From contig JAIBBZ010000025.1 of NCBI GenBank assembly GCA_019694435.1, positions 1-64,000 on the forward strand: a DNA stretch of 64,000 nucleotides, read 5' to 3'. Source of the stretch: Pirellulales bacterium. GTDB taxonomy: Bacteria; Planctomycetota; Planctomycetia; Pirellulales; JAEUIK01. Position 1 is the first letter of the stretch. Every line of letters starts with the position of its first letter. The notes below the pieces were generated by a model. It had not been told where the DNA came from. It made no database searches and worked only from the letters and a program-made list of their open reading frames with translations. Shown here piece after piece: positions 35,478 through 43,377 of the stretch. The position numbers and the translations under genes were made by a program.

Positions 35478-35879
35478 ATGCGTAGCCATGCGCCTCACAT
35501 CCTGTTGGCCGAAGAAGACGGCTTCCTGGCCGAGTTGATGGCGTTTCGCCTCGAACTGCTCGGCTACCAGGTGCAGAGCGTCGCCTCGGGCAGCGAGCTG
35601 TTGGTCCAAGCACGCGAGCAGCTGCCGCGGGGCATCCTGATGGACAGCCATCAGCCCGACGCCGATGGGCTCGACCTGGTCAACCGCCTGACGAGCGATC
35701 CGCAGACGAAGGACATCCCGATCCTGGTGTTCTCGATCGACTGCGATCTGGAACTGGTGCAAAAGGCGCATGCCGCGGGCGCCCGCGATTTTCTCGTGGT
35801 GCCCTTCGACCCGACGACACTCGAACGCAAGGTCGAGCGTCTGCTGAGCCTGCAGCCCTTGAGCGCGACGAGCAGATAG
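35478..35879 (+). CDS. Stand-alone response-regulator receiver domain
   Basis: 133 residues, only a receiver domain. Acidic pocket 'EED' (E12, E13, D14), phospho-acceptor D56 in 'GILMDSHQPDADG', Ser86 ('VFSID') in the Thr/Ser switch position. The conserved Lys of the usual 'K-P' turn is replaced by Val108 ('FLVVPF'), so phosphoryl signalling may be altered. No output domain is attached. The ATG at 35478 is chosen by homology; the open frame upstream is non-coding. It stands 51 bp before the GspE/PilB-like gene on the same strand, so it may control assembly or activity of the secretion machine. Confidence 0.85.
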   Translation: MRSHAPHILLAEEDGFLAELMAFRLELLGYQVQSVASGSELLVQAREQLPRGILMDSHQPDADGLDLVNRLTSDPQTKDIPILVFSIDCDLELVQKAHAAGARDFLVVPFDPTTLERKVERLLSLQPLSATSR

Positions 35880-35930
35880 CTGCACCGCTACTTAGCCCCT
35901 CCCCCAGTACGACAAGACCGAAAACCACTC

Positions 35931-37619
35931 ATGGCCGGACGGCTCGGCGACATCCTGGTAGATCGTGGCCAGATCACGCAGGAGCAACTGGAAAGCGCGT
36001 TGCGCAGCCAGGGCTCCGAACGCGGGATGCTGGGCACGATCTTGCTGCGCCGCGGCTTGATCACGATCCCGCAGCTGGGCTCGGCCTTGGCCGAGCAGTT
36101 CGAGGTGCCGTTCCAGGAAATCGTGCCGCAAGCGGTCAACCCGCAGGTCGTGAGGCTGCTGCCTGAGGACTTTGCCCGGCAGCACCATGTGGCGCCGATC
36201 GACATTCAACACGGCTGCCTGGCGCTGGCGATGACGGCGCCGGACGACATTGCCGCGATTTCAGAAGCGGAGCTGATCACCGGCTACCAGGTGCATCCGC
36301 TCGTGGCGCTCGACGCCGACGTGCAGGCGGTGCTCGACCGGGGGTTCGACGATCGCGTCACGGCCCGACAAACGATCATCGACATGAAAATCCACGAGCT
36401 CGACGAGCGGCAGGCCGACCTGACCGCCGAAGTCGAGGTCGCGGTCGTCGAAGACAACGATGCCCCGGTGATCCGGCTCGTCAAGGCGATCCTGATGGGG
36501 GCCATCAATGCCGGGGCCAGCGACATTCACCTCGAGCCGCACCGTCCGGAAATGCGGATTCGCTACCGCGTCGACGGCGAACTGCAGCAGGTGATGACGA
36601 TTCCGAACCATATCGAGGAGGCCGTCGTCGCGCGCATCAAGGTCATGTCCGACATGGACACGACCGAAAATCGCCGCCCTCAAGACGGTCGCCTGAGCGT
36701 CGAGGAAGCCGGCACGAAGGTCAACTTTCGGGTGAGCACCATCCCGACGGTCGGCGGCGAAAAAGTCGTGCTGCGCTTGCTCGACGAAGGCAGCAAGGTC
36801 TTCGATCTCGACAAGATGGGCTTTTCGCCCGCCGATCGCGCCCGGCTGCAAAAACTGATCGACAAGCCGCACGGCATGATCGTCGTCACGGGCCCCACGG
36901 GCTCGGGCAAGAGTACGACGATGTATGCCGTGCTGACGCACCTGAACCAGGTGCGCCGGAATATCGTCACCGTCGAAGACCCCGTCGAATATCGGCTACC
37001 GGGGGTGAACCAGATTCAGGCCGACAACGAATTCGGCCTGGGGTTCGCCAACGCCCTGAAATACATCATGCGCCAGGACCCAGACGTGATCCTGGTCGGC
37101 GAAATTCGCGATCACGACACGGCGCAGACCTCGGTGCAGGCGGCGCTAACGGGCCACTTGCTGATCAGCACGCTGCACACCAACGATGCCGTCGGCGCCG
37201 TAGCGCGGCTCAACGACTTGGGGATCGACTCGTTCAAGATCGGCGGCGCGCTGCTGGGGTCGCTCGCGCAGCGGCTGCTGCGACGGATCTGCCCAGAGTG
37301 CAAAGAGCCCGCCGCGCCGAACGAAGCGCTGTTGCGCGTCCTGAGCAAAGGACGGGCCGTCTCGCCCGACGCGGTGTTCTATCACGGTCGCGGCTGCAAG
37401 AAATGCCTGAATACCGGCTACATGGGCCGGTTGCCGATCTTCGAGATCATGGAAGTCACGCCGGTCCTGGCCGACGCCATCGAGCGTGGATTGCCGGTGA
37501 CCAAGCTCCGCGAACTGGCTGTCGAAGGAGGCATGGTCGAACTGGCCGCGGCCGGACTGGAGCAGGCCCTCGCCGGCCGGACGACGCTCGAAGAAGTCTA
37601 TTACAAGACGTCGGGGTGA
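35931..37619 (+). CDS. gspE: Type II secretion / type IV pilus assembly ATPase (GspE/PilB family)
   Basis: 562 residues. N-terminal MshEN domain (about 1-150, 'LGDILVDRGQITQEQLESAL'), then the N2 and ATPase domains. Walker A 'GPTGSGKST' with K327, an Asp box 'VEDPVEYRLPGVNQ', Walker B 'VILVGEIRD', the His box 'LLISTLHTNDAVGAVARL', and the zinc-binding module with C454, C457, C489 and C492. It hydrolyses ATP in the cytoplasm to drive pseudopilus or pilus extension. It is followed after 3 bp by the platform protein gene. PilB and GspE cannot be told apart by sequence alone; lack of a PilT neighbour favours secretion. Confidence 0.95.
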   Translation: MAGRLGDILVDRGQITQEQLESALRSQGSERGMLGTILLRRGLITIPQLGSALAEQFEVPFQEIVPQAVNPQVVRLLPEDFARQHHVAPIDIQHGCLALAMTAPDDIAAISEAELITGYQVHPLVALDADVQAVLDRGFDDRVTARQTIIDMKIHELDERQADLTAEVEVAVVEDNDAPVIRLVKAILMGAINAGASDIHLEPHRPEMRIRYRVDGELQQVMTIPNHIEEAVVARIKVMSDMDTTENRRPQDGRLSVEEAGTKVNFRVSTIPTVGGEKVVLRLLDEGSKVFDLDKMGFSPADRARLQKLIDKPHGMIVVTGPTGSGKSTTMYAVLTHLNQVRRNIVTVEDPVEYRLPGVNQIQADNEFGLGFANALKYIMRQDPDVILVGEIRDHDTAQTSVQAALTGHLLISTLHTNDAVGAVARLNDLGIDSFKIGGALLGSLAQRLLRRICPECKEPAAPNEALLRVLSKGRAVSPDAVFYHGRGCKKCLNTGYMGRLPIFEIMEVTPVLADAIERGLPVTKLRELAVEGGMVELAAAGLEQALAGRTTLEEVYYKTSG

Positions 37620-37622
37620 CAC

Positions 37623-38771
37623 ATGGGCACGTTGGAACTCTCACCCCGGCGCAGCGGCCCTTTGGAGTTCTTCCGCCGGCTGCACCAGATCAAGATCGGC
37701 GGTTCGCATCGCGATCCGGCGACGCGGAAGACGCCGCAAAAAGACTTGATCCGCATCGTCAGCAACCTGGCGACGCTGGTGACCAATGGCCTGTCGTTGC
37801 CCAAGGCCTTGGCGACGATCGCCGCCGAGCCGTCGTTGGAGGCCTATGCCGACCTGCTCGACGACATTCGCCGCAAGATCGAGGCCGGCCAGGCGTTCAG
37901 CTCGGCGCTGGCCACGTATCGCAACACATTCTCCGACCTGATGGTCTATCAGATTCGCGTCGCCGAGCGGTCCGGGACGGTGGGCGAGACGCTGACCCGG
38001 ATCACCGAGCAGCTCGAGAACCATAGCCGCATTCGCAGCCTGGTCATCAAGCGGCTCAGCTATCCGGCGGTGGTCGTCATCGCCGGCGCGCTGGTGGTGT
38101 TCTTCATGATCTCGTTCATCGTGCCGGTGTTTCAGGACACGTACGCCAAGGCCGGCGTGCCGCTCCCTTGGGTCACACGCGCGCTGATGGCGATCGCCGA
38201 CGCGATTTGGGGCTATGGCTGGATCGCGCCGCTAGCCTTGGGTCTGTTCTGGCTGGGCTGGAAACGGATGCGGCGCAGCCGCGTCATGGCCGCGCGATTC
38301 GATCGCCTCGTGCTGCAGCTGCCGGTGTTGGGCAACTGGTTTCGCGATCTGGCCGTACTGCAGTTTGTACAGGTGCTGGGCACGATGCTCGAATCGGGGT
38401 TCAAGGTCGTCGACGCGCTGGCTGCCTCGAGCGGCAGCGTGAGCAATGCGGCGGTCCGCGCGGCCGTCGAGCAATTGCACGCCGCCGTGGTCCGCGGAGA
38501 GCGTTTGAGCCGTGAGCTGGAACGTCACGGCAAGCTGTTTCCGCCGGTCATCAGCCAGTTGGTGATCGTCGGCGAGCAGACCGGCAAGCTCTCGACCACG
38601 GCCCGGCACGTGGTCGATCACCTGCGGCGACAGATCGAGCGTAATACAGACGTCATGGTCGGCGCGATCGAACCGGTGCTGACCGTGGGCCTGGCGTTCG
38701 CCATCGGCTTCGTGCTGATGGCGATCTACCTGCCCATGTTCGACATGATCAGCGTGATCGAAACCAAGTAA
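37623..38771 (+). CDS. gspF: Type II secretion / pilus inner-membrane platform protein (GspF/PilC family)
   Basis: 382 residues with two T2SSF domains: 'RIVSNLATLVTNGLSLPKAL' starts the first, 'DLAVLQFVQVLGTMLESGFK' the second. Three membrane helices (about 145-170, 195-215 and 345-375), the last followed by 'LPMFDMISVIE' typical of the C-terminus. It anchors the ATPase and moves pilins out of the membrane. An N-terminal piece of about 40 residues rich in Arg and Lys precedes the first domain. It starts 3 bp after gspE and is followed after 18 bp by the first pseudopilin. Confidence 0.95.
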   Translation: MGTLELSPRRSGPLEFFRRLHQIKIGGSHRDPATRKTPQKDLIRIVSNLATLVTNGLSLPKALATIAAEPSLEAYADLLDDIRRKIEAGQAFSSALATYRNTFSDLMVYQIRVAERSGTVGETLTRITEQLENHSRIRSLVIKRLSYPAVVVIAGALVVFFMISFIVPVFQDTYAKAGVPLPWVTRALMAIADAIWGYGWIAPLALGLFWLGWKRMRRSRVMAARFDRLVLQLPVLGNWFRDLAVLQFVQVLGTMLESGFKVVDALAASSGSVSNAAVRAAVEQLHAAVVRGERLSRELERHGKLFPPVISQLVIVGEQTGKLSTTARHVVDHLRRQIERNTDVMVGAIEPVLTVGLAFAIGFVLMAIYLPMFDMISVIETK

Positions 38772-38789
38772 TCGACGACGAGCGGCGCC

Positions 38790-39140
38790 ATGATGCATCG
38801 CAGGTCAACCAACGTCGGCCGCCTGAAATCGGCGGGATTTTCGCTGCTCGAACTGCTGGCGGTTGTAGCGATTCTCGGGGCACTATCGGCAATCGCCGTC
38901 GTACGTTTTTCTTCGGCTGACGCAACCGGCAAGAAGAACGCATGCTACGTAAACAGTAGGGATGTCGAAGCCCAGGTGCAGTTGTGGTATCGCAACCACC
39001 TCGCCTGGCCGGCGACGAACCTGAAGGACATTGGCGACGACACGGCATACTTTCCCAAGGGCTTGCCACGATGTCCGGTCGACGGGTCGAGGTACACGAT
39101 TGATGCAACGACACATCGTGTCGTGGGGCATACGCATTAA
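38790..39140 (+). CDS. Short GspG-like (pseudo)pilin, tandem copy 1
   Basis: 116 residues. The class III prepilin signal is 'LKSAG|FSLLELLAVVAIL' with Glu at +5, followed by a membrane helix and a compact globular domain. The ending 'CPVDGSRYTIDATTHRV' is nearly the same as in the next gene, so this is a diverged duplicate. It is shorter than classical GspG (about 140 residues) and lacks the calcium-binding C-terminal loop. Base use is less GC-rich than the neighbours. The second ATG (38793) could be the true start. Residues after the helix ('KKNACYVNSRDVEAQVQLWY') diverge strongly from copies 2 and 3, suggesting a separate role or relaxed constraint. Confidence 0.8.
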   Translation: MMHRRSTNVGRLKSAGFSLLELLAVVAILGALSAIAVVRFSSADATGKKNACYVNSRDVEAQVQLWYRNHLAWPATNLKDIGDDTAYFPKGLPRCPVDGSRYTIDATTHRVVGHTH

Positions 39141-39170
39141 GTTCCCTGGAATCCCATGTGAGTGTTTGTC

Positions 39171-39491
39171 ATGAAAGCCCAGCCTAAGCGTTCCGGTTTT
39201 TCGCTCTTAGAGTTGTTGGCCGTGGTCGTGATCCTGGGGATCATCGCCGCGGTGGTCGTGCCGCGCGTGACCGTGTCGAGCAGCACCGCGAAGTCCAAGG
39301 TCAACGTGCACACGGCCGCCACGCTCAATTCGGCGATTGAGCGCTACTACATCGACAATGGCTCGTGGCCGGCGAACCTGGCGGCGCTGGTGCCGACCTA
39401 CTTGCCCGGCGGCGTGCCGACCAACCCGGTCGATGGCTCTGCCTACGGGATCGATGCCACGTCGCACCGCGTGACGGGCACCGGTCTGTAA
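39171..39491 (+). CDS. Short GspG-like (pseudo)pilin, tandem copy 2
   Basis: 106 residues from the ATG at 39171 (a GTG at 39162 is possible). Prepilin cleavage site 'PKRSG|FSLLELLAVVVIL', Glu at +5. The globular part contains 'LNSAIERYYIDNGSWPANLA' and 'YLPGGVPTNPVDGSAYGID', which is the GspG-like order of helix, loop and two short strands. It is a clear paralogue of the genes on either side. As a likely major pseudopilin, it would be matured by a prepilin peptidase that is not encoded in this window. Confidence 0.85.
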   Translation: MKAQPKRSGFSLLELLAVVVILGIIAAVVVPRVTVSSSTAKSKVNVHTAATLNSAIERYYIDNGSWPANLAALVPTYLPGGVPTNPVDGSAYGIDATSHRVTGTGL

Positions 39492-39545
39492 GCGAGGGCT
39501 TCGGGGCGCACAATGTCCGGCGGACAAATCGTCCGCTGAAGGGGC

Positions 39546-39863
39546 ATGAAGATGCGCAAAGAACGAAGCGGGTTCTCGCTGCTCGAAATGCTGGCCGTCG
39601 TCGTGCTGCTGGGCATCATCGCTACGCTGGTCGTGCCCCGGGTCGCCAATTCGAGTTTGACGGCGCGGTCCAACACGACGCAACACATACTCTCCAGCTT
39701 GAACTCGGCGATCGAGCAATACCAACTGGATCACGGGTCGTATCCCAGCAGTCTGAAAGAGCTGGTTCCCGATTACTTGCCCGACGGCGTGCCGGCTTGC
39801 CCGGAGGTGGGGGGCCAGTTCACGATCAACGAAAAAACGAATCGGGCCGAAGTCATCCACTAA
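39546..39863 (+). CDS. Short GspG-like (pseudo)pilin, tandem copy 3
   Basis: 105 residues. Prepilin site 'KERSG|FSLLEMLAVVVLL' with Glu at +5; globular part 'LNSAIEQYQLDHGSYPSSLK' and 'YLPDGVPACPEVGGQFTIN'. It is closest to copy 2, sharing the spacing of the Tyr/Pro residues. The tandem set of three may let the machine build mixed fibres or respond to different cargo. Copies are spaced by 30 and 54 bp without promoter-like sequences, so they are expected to be on the gspE transcript. The GspH-like gene follows after 3 bp. Confidence 0.85.
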   Translation: MKMRKERSGFSLLEMLAVVVLLGIIATLVVPRVANSSLTARSNTTQHILSSLNSAIEQYQLDHGSYPSSLKELVPDYLPDGVPACPEVGGQFTINEKTNRAEVIH

Positions 39864-39866
39864 GTC

Positions 39867-40385
39867 ATGGCCAGGGGGAGGCCCGCCGTGGTTGCTCAAC
39901 AGCGGAAAACGCTCGGGGGCGACCGGCGGGCCTTTGGCTGCGCCCCCGCGGGGTTCAGCCTGCTCGAATTGATGGCGGTCCTGACACTGATCGGCTTGCT
40001 GGCCACGGTCTCGCTCTCGACTTTGCCCCAGCGGATGGGCAATCTCTCGACCAAGGTCGATGCCCGTCGCATCGTGCTCGACCTGGTGCACTGTCGCCGG
40101 GCGGCGATCGCCACGGGCGACAATCATGTGTTGGTCCTCAACTACTCGGGGAAGGCCGTCAACGGCTACACCCCTTCGCGGCGCACGGCCAAGGGGCTGG
40201 TGCCGGTCGAACAGCCGCGCACGTTTCCCGGCGACGTGAAGGCCGAATTTTCCGGCGGCGAGCCCGAATTCACCTTCGAGGGCAGCGCGTTGGCCAGCTA
40301 CGAGATCGTGCTTACGGCCACCAGCCGGGTAACCGTCGTCACGGTGGTGCAGGCCACGGGCAGCGCCCAGGTTTCCGAGAAGTAG
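39867..40385 (+). CDS. GspH-like minor pseudopilin
   Basis: 172 residues. The prepilin site lies unusually far from the start: a leader of about 29 residues precedes 'APAG|FSLLELMAVLTLIGLLA', with Glu at +5. The body has 'ARRIVLDLVHCRRAAIATGD' and 'VLVLNYSGKAVNGY', the helix plus beta layout of GspH/FimT minor pseudopilins. A shorter leader is not offered by any in-frame ATG. It starts 3 bp after copy 3 of the small pseudopilins. A 154-bp gap with the second 14-bp motif follows. Confidence 0.8.
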   Translation: MARGRPAVVAQQRKTLGGDRRAFGCAPAGFSLLELMAVLTLIGLLATVSLSTLPQRMGNLSTKVDARRIVLDLVHCRRAAIATGDNHVLVLNYSGKAVNGYTPSRRTAKGLVPVEQPRTFPGDVKAEFSGGEPEFTFEGSALASYEIVLTATSRVTVVTVVQATGSAQVSEK

Positions 40386-40437
40386 CGTGGCTGACGATTG
40401 CCCGGCTTGTGCGGGGAATGCTCCCGTTCTGCCGGCC

Positions 40438-40451
40438 GCAAGCTAGGTTTG
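40438..40451 (+). repeat. 14-bp motif, copy 2 (GCAAGCTAGGTTTG)
   Basis: Identical to the copy at 35414-35427. It lies 89 bp before the GspI-like ATG, in the only sizeable gap (154 bp) within the secretion operon. If it is a control element, it might mark an internal promoter for the minor pseudopilin, PilM/O and secretin genes. Confidence 0.4.
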
Positions 40452-40539
40452 CTGGAGACATCGGCACGGTCCGTGCTGCGCGCATCTGCGTCGTCAGCGT
40501 GGCTGTTGTCGCGTCGCCCACCCCGCAGAGCCCTCCGTC

Positions 40540-40989
40540 ATGTTCCCCGCCCGGCCGCCGCGTTCGCGCGGTTACACGCTGATCGAAACGGTCATGGCCG
40601 CCGGCTTGATCGCCCTGGCGATCGTGCCGGCGATGCGCATGATGAGCGATGGCATTGAGGCGGGCTGGCGGCTCGACAATTCGAACTTGTGCGCCACCTA
40701 CTGCGTCAGCAAGCTCGAAGAGCACCTGGCGCTGGGGGCCGCCTACTTCACCGAAGACAAAGCGTCGGGCAGCTTTGCCGCTGACGGATATTCCACGCTG
40801 CGATTTGCCGTGACGCGATCGCAGCAGCCAGCCGACGGCGGCATTGCCGACCGGCTGATGACGGTGACCGCGACCGTGTGGGCCGACACCGACGGCGACG
40901 GTGTTAAGGATGCCGACGAGACGGGCGTTACCATGGCCTCGAAGATTGCCAAGATGGCGGTGTATCAAAGTGTGGCAGGCACGAACTAA
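40540..40989 (+). CDS. GspI/PilV-like minor pseudopilin
   Basis: 149 residues. The prepilin motif is 'RSRG|YTLIETVMAAGLIAL' (Tyr at +1, Glu at +5), then 'AIVPAMRMMSDGIEAGWRLD' and 'CVSKLEEHLALG', matching the GspI/PilV pattern in which a second short helix follows the membrane helix. The later part contains 'DTDGDGVKDADETG', a calcium-binding-like Asp-rich loop, which is unusual for a minor pseudopilin. Its end overlaps the next gene by 20 bp if the GTG start of that gene is correct. Confidence 0.8.
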   Translation: MFPARPPRSRGYTLIETVMAAGLIALAIVPAMRMMSDGIEAGWRLDNSNLCATYCVSKLEEHLALGAAYFTEDKASGSFAADGYSTLRFAVTRSQQPADGGIADRLMTVTATVWADTDGDGVKDADETGVTMASKIAKMAVYQSVAGTN

Positions 40990-41488
40990 ATCGCGACGCG
41001 GCGGGTTCACGCTGCTGGAACTTGTTGTCACGGCCGCACTCGCCGCGACGCTGGGCGCGAGCGTGTTTGTACTGTTGCGCACGAGCCAGTCGGCCTGGGA
41101 GGCTCATCATTCGGATCTCGAGCGCCTGGAGGGGGCCCATGCGGCGATTCGCCACCTCGTGCGCAACATCCGGCAGGCCACGGCGGTGAAGAACATCAGC
41201 AAGGCGGACGACGCCGACGGCTCTCTGTCGCTGTTGATGCCGTCGGGCGAGATCTATGTCTGGCAGCACACCGGCACCCAGATTCTCTTCGGCTTGAACG
41301 ATGCATCGTCGCTGCTGGCCGAGAACATCCAGGCCTTGTATTTCACCTGCTATACGGCCGATGGAGTGACCCTAACCACGGACGTCGGCGCCGTGCAGTG
41401 CGTCGACTGCGTGGCCACGGTGCAACTGGCCAACACGGCGGGCACGCTGCGGACCGTGCGTTGCCGGGCCTGGAGGCGCTCATGGTGA
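40970..41488 (+). CDS. GspJ/PilW-like minor pseudopilin
   Basis: 172 residues from a GTG at 40970, inside the end of the GspI-like gene. The prepilin site is 'RRGG|FTLLELVVTAALAATLG', Glu at +5, then 'LLRTSQSAWEAHHSDLERLE' and 'AAIRHLVRNIRQATAV', typical for GspJ/PilW where a long helix precedes a beta-rich body. No ATG is available at a sensible distance from the cleavage site, so the GTG with GGCGG upstream is the best choice. The C-terminus overlaps the next gene by 7 bp, so translation of the three genes is coupled. Confidence 0.75.
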   Translation: MWQARTKSRRGGFTLLELVVTAALAATLGASVFVLLRTSQSAWEAHHSDLERLEGAHAAIRHLVRNIRQATAVKNISKADDADGSLSLLMPSGEIYVWQHTGTQILFGLNDASSLLAENIQALYFTCYTADGVTLTTDVGAVQCVDCVATVQLANTAGTLRTVRCRAWRRSW

Positions 41489-41862
41489 CGTTTCGCCATC
41501 GAGACGGCGCAGGTCGGCGCGGCGCGGCGCTGCTGCTTAGCCTGTTCGTCATCGCGGTCACCAGCGTGATGGTGCTCGGCATGCTCGACACCCAGACTTC
41601 CGAGGCCGCGGCGGTGCGCAACGCGATCGATTACGACCGGGCCTTGTACCTGGCGGGGGCGGCGGTGCACTCGGCCTTGGCCGAGTTGGAGATCGACCCG
41701 AGTTGGAGCAAGGGCATTTCGTCGACAGAGTTTCCTGCCGGCTCGGGCAACCACTATTCCGCGACGGTCGACCAGGTCGACGGGCTCATCGTTGTGACCG
41801 GCAGCGGCTCGTCCGGTGCCGTGACGCGGAATTTGCAAGTGACTATTCAGACAGGTAGCTGA
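41482..41862 (+). CDS. GspK/PilX-like minor pseudopilin, short
   Basis: 126 residues. The start 'MVTFRHRDGAGRRGAALLLS' followed by 'LFVIAVTSVMVLGMLDTQTS' is the PilX/GspK kind of N-terminus, with Gly before a hydrophobic helix but without Glu at +5, as in GspK. It is much shorter than GspK (about 300 residues) because the large saposin-like insert is missing, which makes it closer to PilX. TGGAGG lies 5 nt upstream of the ATG. Residues 'YDRALYLAGAAVHSALAELE' are the usual second helix. The PilM/PilN-like gene follows after 3 bp. Confidence 0.75.
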   Translation: MVTFRHRDGAGRRGAALLLSLFVIAVTSVMVLGMLDTQTSEAAAVRNAIDYDRALYLAGAAVHSALAELEIDPSWSKGISSTEFPAGSGNHYSATVDQVDGLIVVTGSGSSGAVTRNLQVTIQTGS

Positions 41863-41865
41863 GCC

Positions 41866-43377
41866 GTGAAACGCAAATCGAACAAGAGTCTGGCGCGCTC
41901 GGTCGCCATCGAGGTGTGCCACTCGACGCTGCACGCGGTCGTCTGCGACCAACGCGACGATCAGCGCCGCGAGGCCCGCACGCATGCGGTCAATTGGCGA
42001 CAAGCAGCGCGAAACCTGCACGACCCGGCCGCGGCCGGCGAGCTGGCCGCCGCGCTCAAACGGCTGGCCGCCGAATGGAAACTCGGACATGCCGCGTTAC
42101 AGATCGTGCTCAGCCCGGACCATTGTGTAACGCGGGTATCGATTGGCAAGGCCGAGGAAGTGCGGCAAGAACTGCGCGAGCTGGAGGAACGTTGCCACTC
42201 TTACCTACTGTTGGGCGGCGGTCCCAAGAGCCTGGGCGGCTGTGTGCGCCAAGTCGATGCCAAGGTCCAGCACGCCTTGCTCGCCGTCGCCAATCAACGG
42301 GCACTCAGCAACTTGGTCGACGCGGCAGCCGAAGCGGGCTTGAAAATCGATATTGTCGAGCCGGGGCTCGTGGCCGTGTGCCGGTTGATCGGCAAGCTCG
42401 GTTTGGACGCTACCGGACCGGGCCTGGTCGTGCAGCTTTCAGAGCGCGGTGCCGAGGTCGGCTTGTCCTATCAAGGACAATTGCTGATCGAATACCGGCC
42501 CGTCGCCCGGACTTCGCATGAACAACTGCCGGACATCGTCGCCGGGCACTTGGGGCGGTTGCAAAGATACTGCGATCGCTACGTGCGGTTTGCCGCGGGC
42601 CCCATCGGCCGGATCATCCTCTGCGGCAATCGCCAAGCCATTGAAGCGGTGCGGGCAGGGTTCGCCGACCGGATGAAGTTGCCCGTCGACGTGCTCGATG
42701 CGCCGCAAGGCAACACCACCTGGGAGTTCACTGGCCCGCGGCCGGGGCCGGAGTTCTGTGCGGCGCTCGGTGCGTGTTTGCGCGTGGTCGAACCGGACCA
42801 GACGGCCGAGGCGCCGAATCTGCTGGCACGGCTGCGAGCGCAGACGCGCGAACCGATCATGCCGCTGGTGACCAAGACCTTTTGGCCGGTAGCCGCGGCT
42901 CTGGTCATCGGAGCGGCCAGCTGGGGCGGGACCTGGTGGCAGCAGCACGAATGCTCGCTGCTGGAAGCTGCCGTCGAGAAATTCGAGCCACAGCGCCGGC
43001 AAGCCAGCCTGCTCCGCCGCAAGAGCGTGTGCGACCTGGAGAAGACCGAACTACTGGCCGCCCTGTCCAAAGCCATCCAGCGCCCCGCCTGGGACCAGAT
43101 TTCGGCGACGATCGCTCGTTGCCTGCCGGAAGACGTGTGGCTCGACGCCGTGCTGGCCGACGGCGAGGGACACCTCCGCTTGCAAGGGGCCAGCCACACC
43201 AACGACGGTGTTTACGAGTTCGTCCGCTGGCTGCAGCAGTACCCGTCGCTGGCGCAGGTTGCTGTCAACGGTACGCGGACCATTCAAGAGACGCACGGTC
43301 CGGTCACACAGTTCGAGATCAGTTGCGACCTTGCCGGTTACGGCGGCGTTGCAGGAGACGGTCATGGAAAGCCTTGA
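41866..43377 (+). CDS. PilM-PilN fusion / GspL-like assembly protein
   Basis: 503 residues starting with GTG. Residues 1 to about 330 show the actin-like fold of PilM ('SVAIEVCHSTLHAVVCDQ', 'LLAVANQRALSNLVDAAAEA' and 'DIVEPGLVAVCRLIG'). One membrane helix follows at about 343-362 ('FWPVAAALVIGAASWGGTWW'), then a PilN-like periplasmic part (about 365-490) with coiled-coil start and a ferredoxin-like end ('VWLDAVLADGEGHLRLQG'). The order cytoplasmic actin-like domain, helix, periplasmic domain is that of GspL, which links the ATPase to the pseudopilus. Its end overlaps the next gene by 14 bp. Confidence 0.8.
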   Translation: MKRKSNKSLARSVAIEVCHSTLHAVVCDQRDDQRREARTHAVNWRQAARNLHDPAAAGELAAALKRLAAEWKLGHAALQIVLSPDHCVTRVSIGKAEEVRQELRELEERCHSYLLLGGGPKSLGGCVRQVDAKVQHALLAVANQRALSNLVDAAAEAGLKIDIVEPGLVAVCRLIGKLGLDATGPGLVVQLSERGAEVGLSYQGQLLIEYRPVARTSHEQLPDIVAGHLGRLQRYCDRYVRFAAGPIGRIILCGNRQAIEAVRAGFADRMKLPVDVLDAPQGNTTWEFTGPRPGPEFCAALGACLRVVEPDQTAEAPNLLARLRAQTREPIMPLVTKTFWPVAAALVIGAASWGGTWWQQHECSLLEAAVEKFEPQRRQASLLRRKSVCDLEKTELLAALSKAIQRPAWDQISATIARCLPEDVWLDAVLADGEGHLRLQGASHTNDGVYEFVRWLQQYPSLAQVAVNGTRTIQETHGPVTQFEISCDLAGYGGVAGDGHGKP

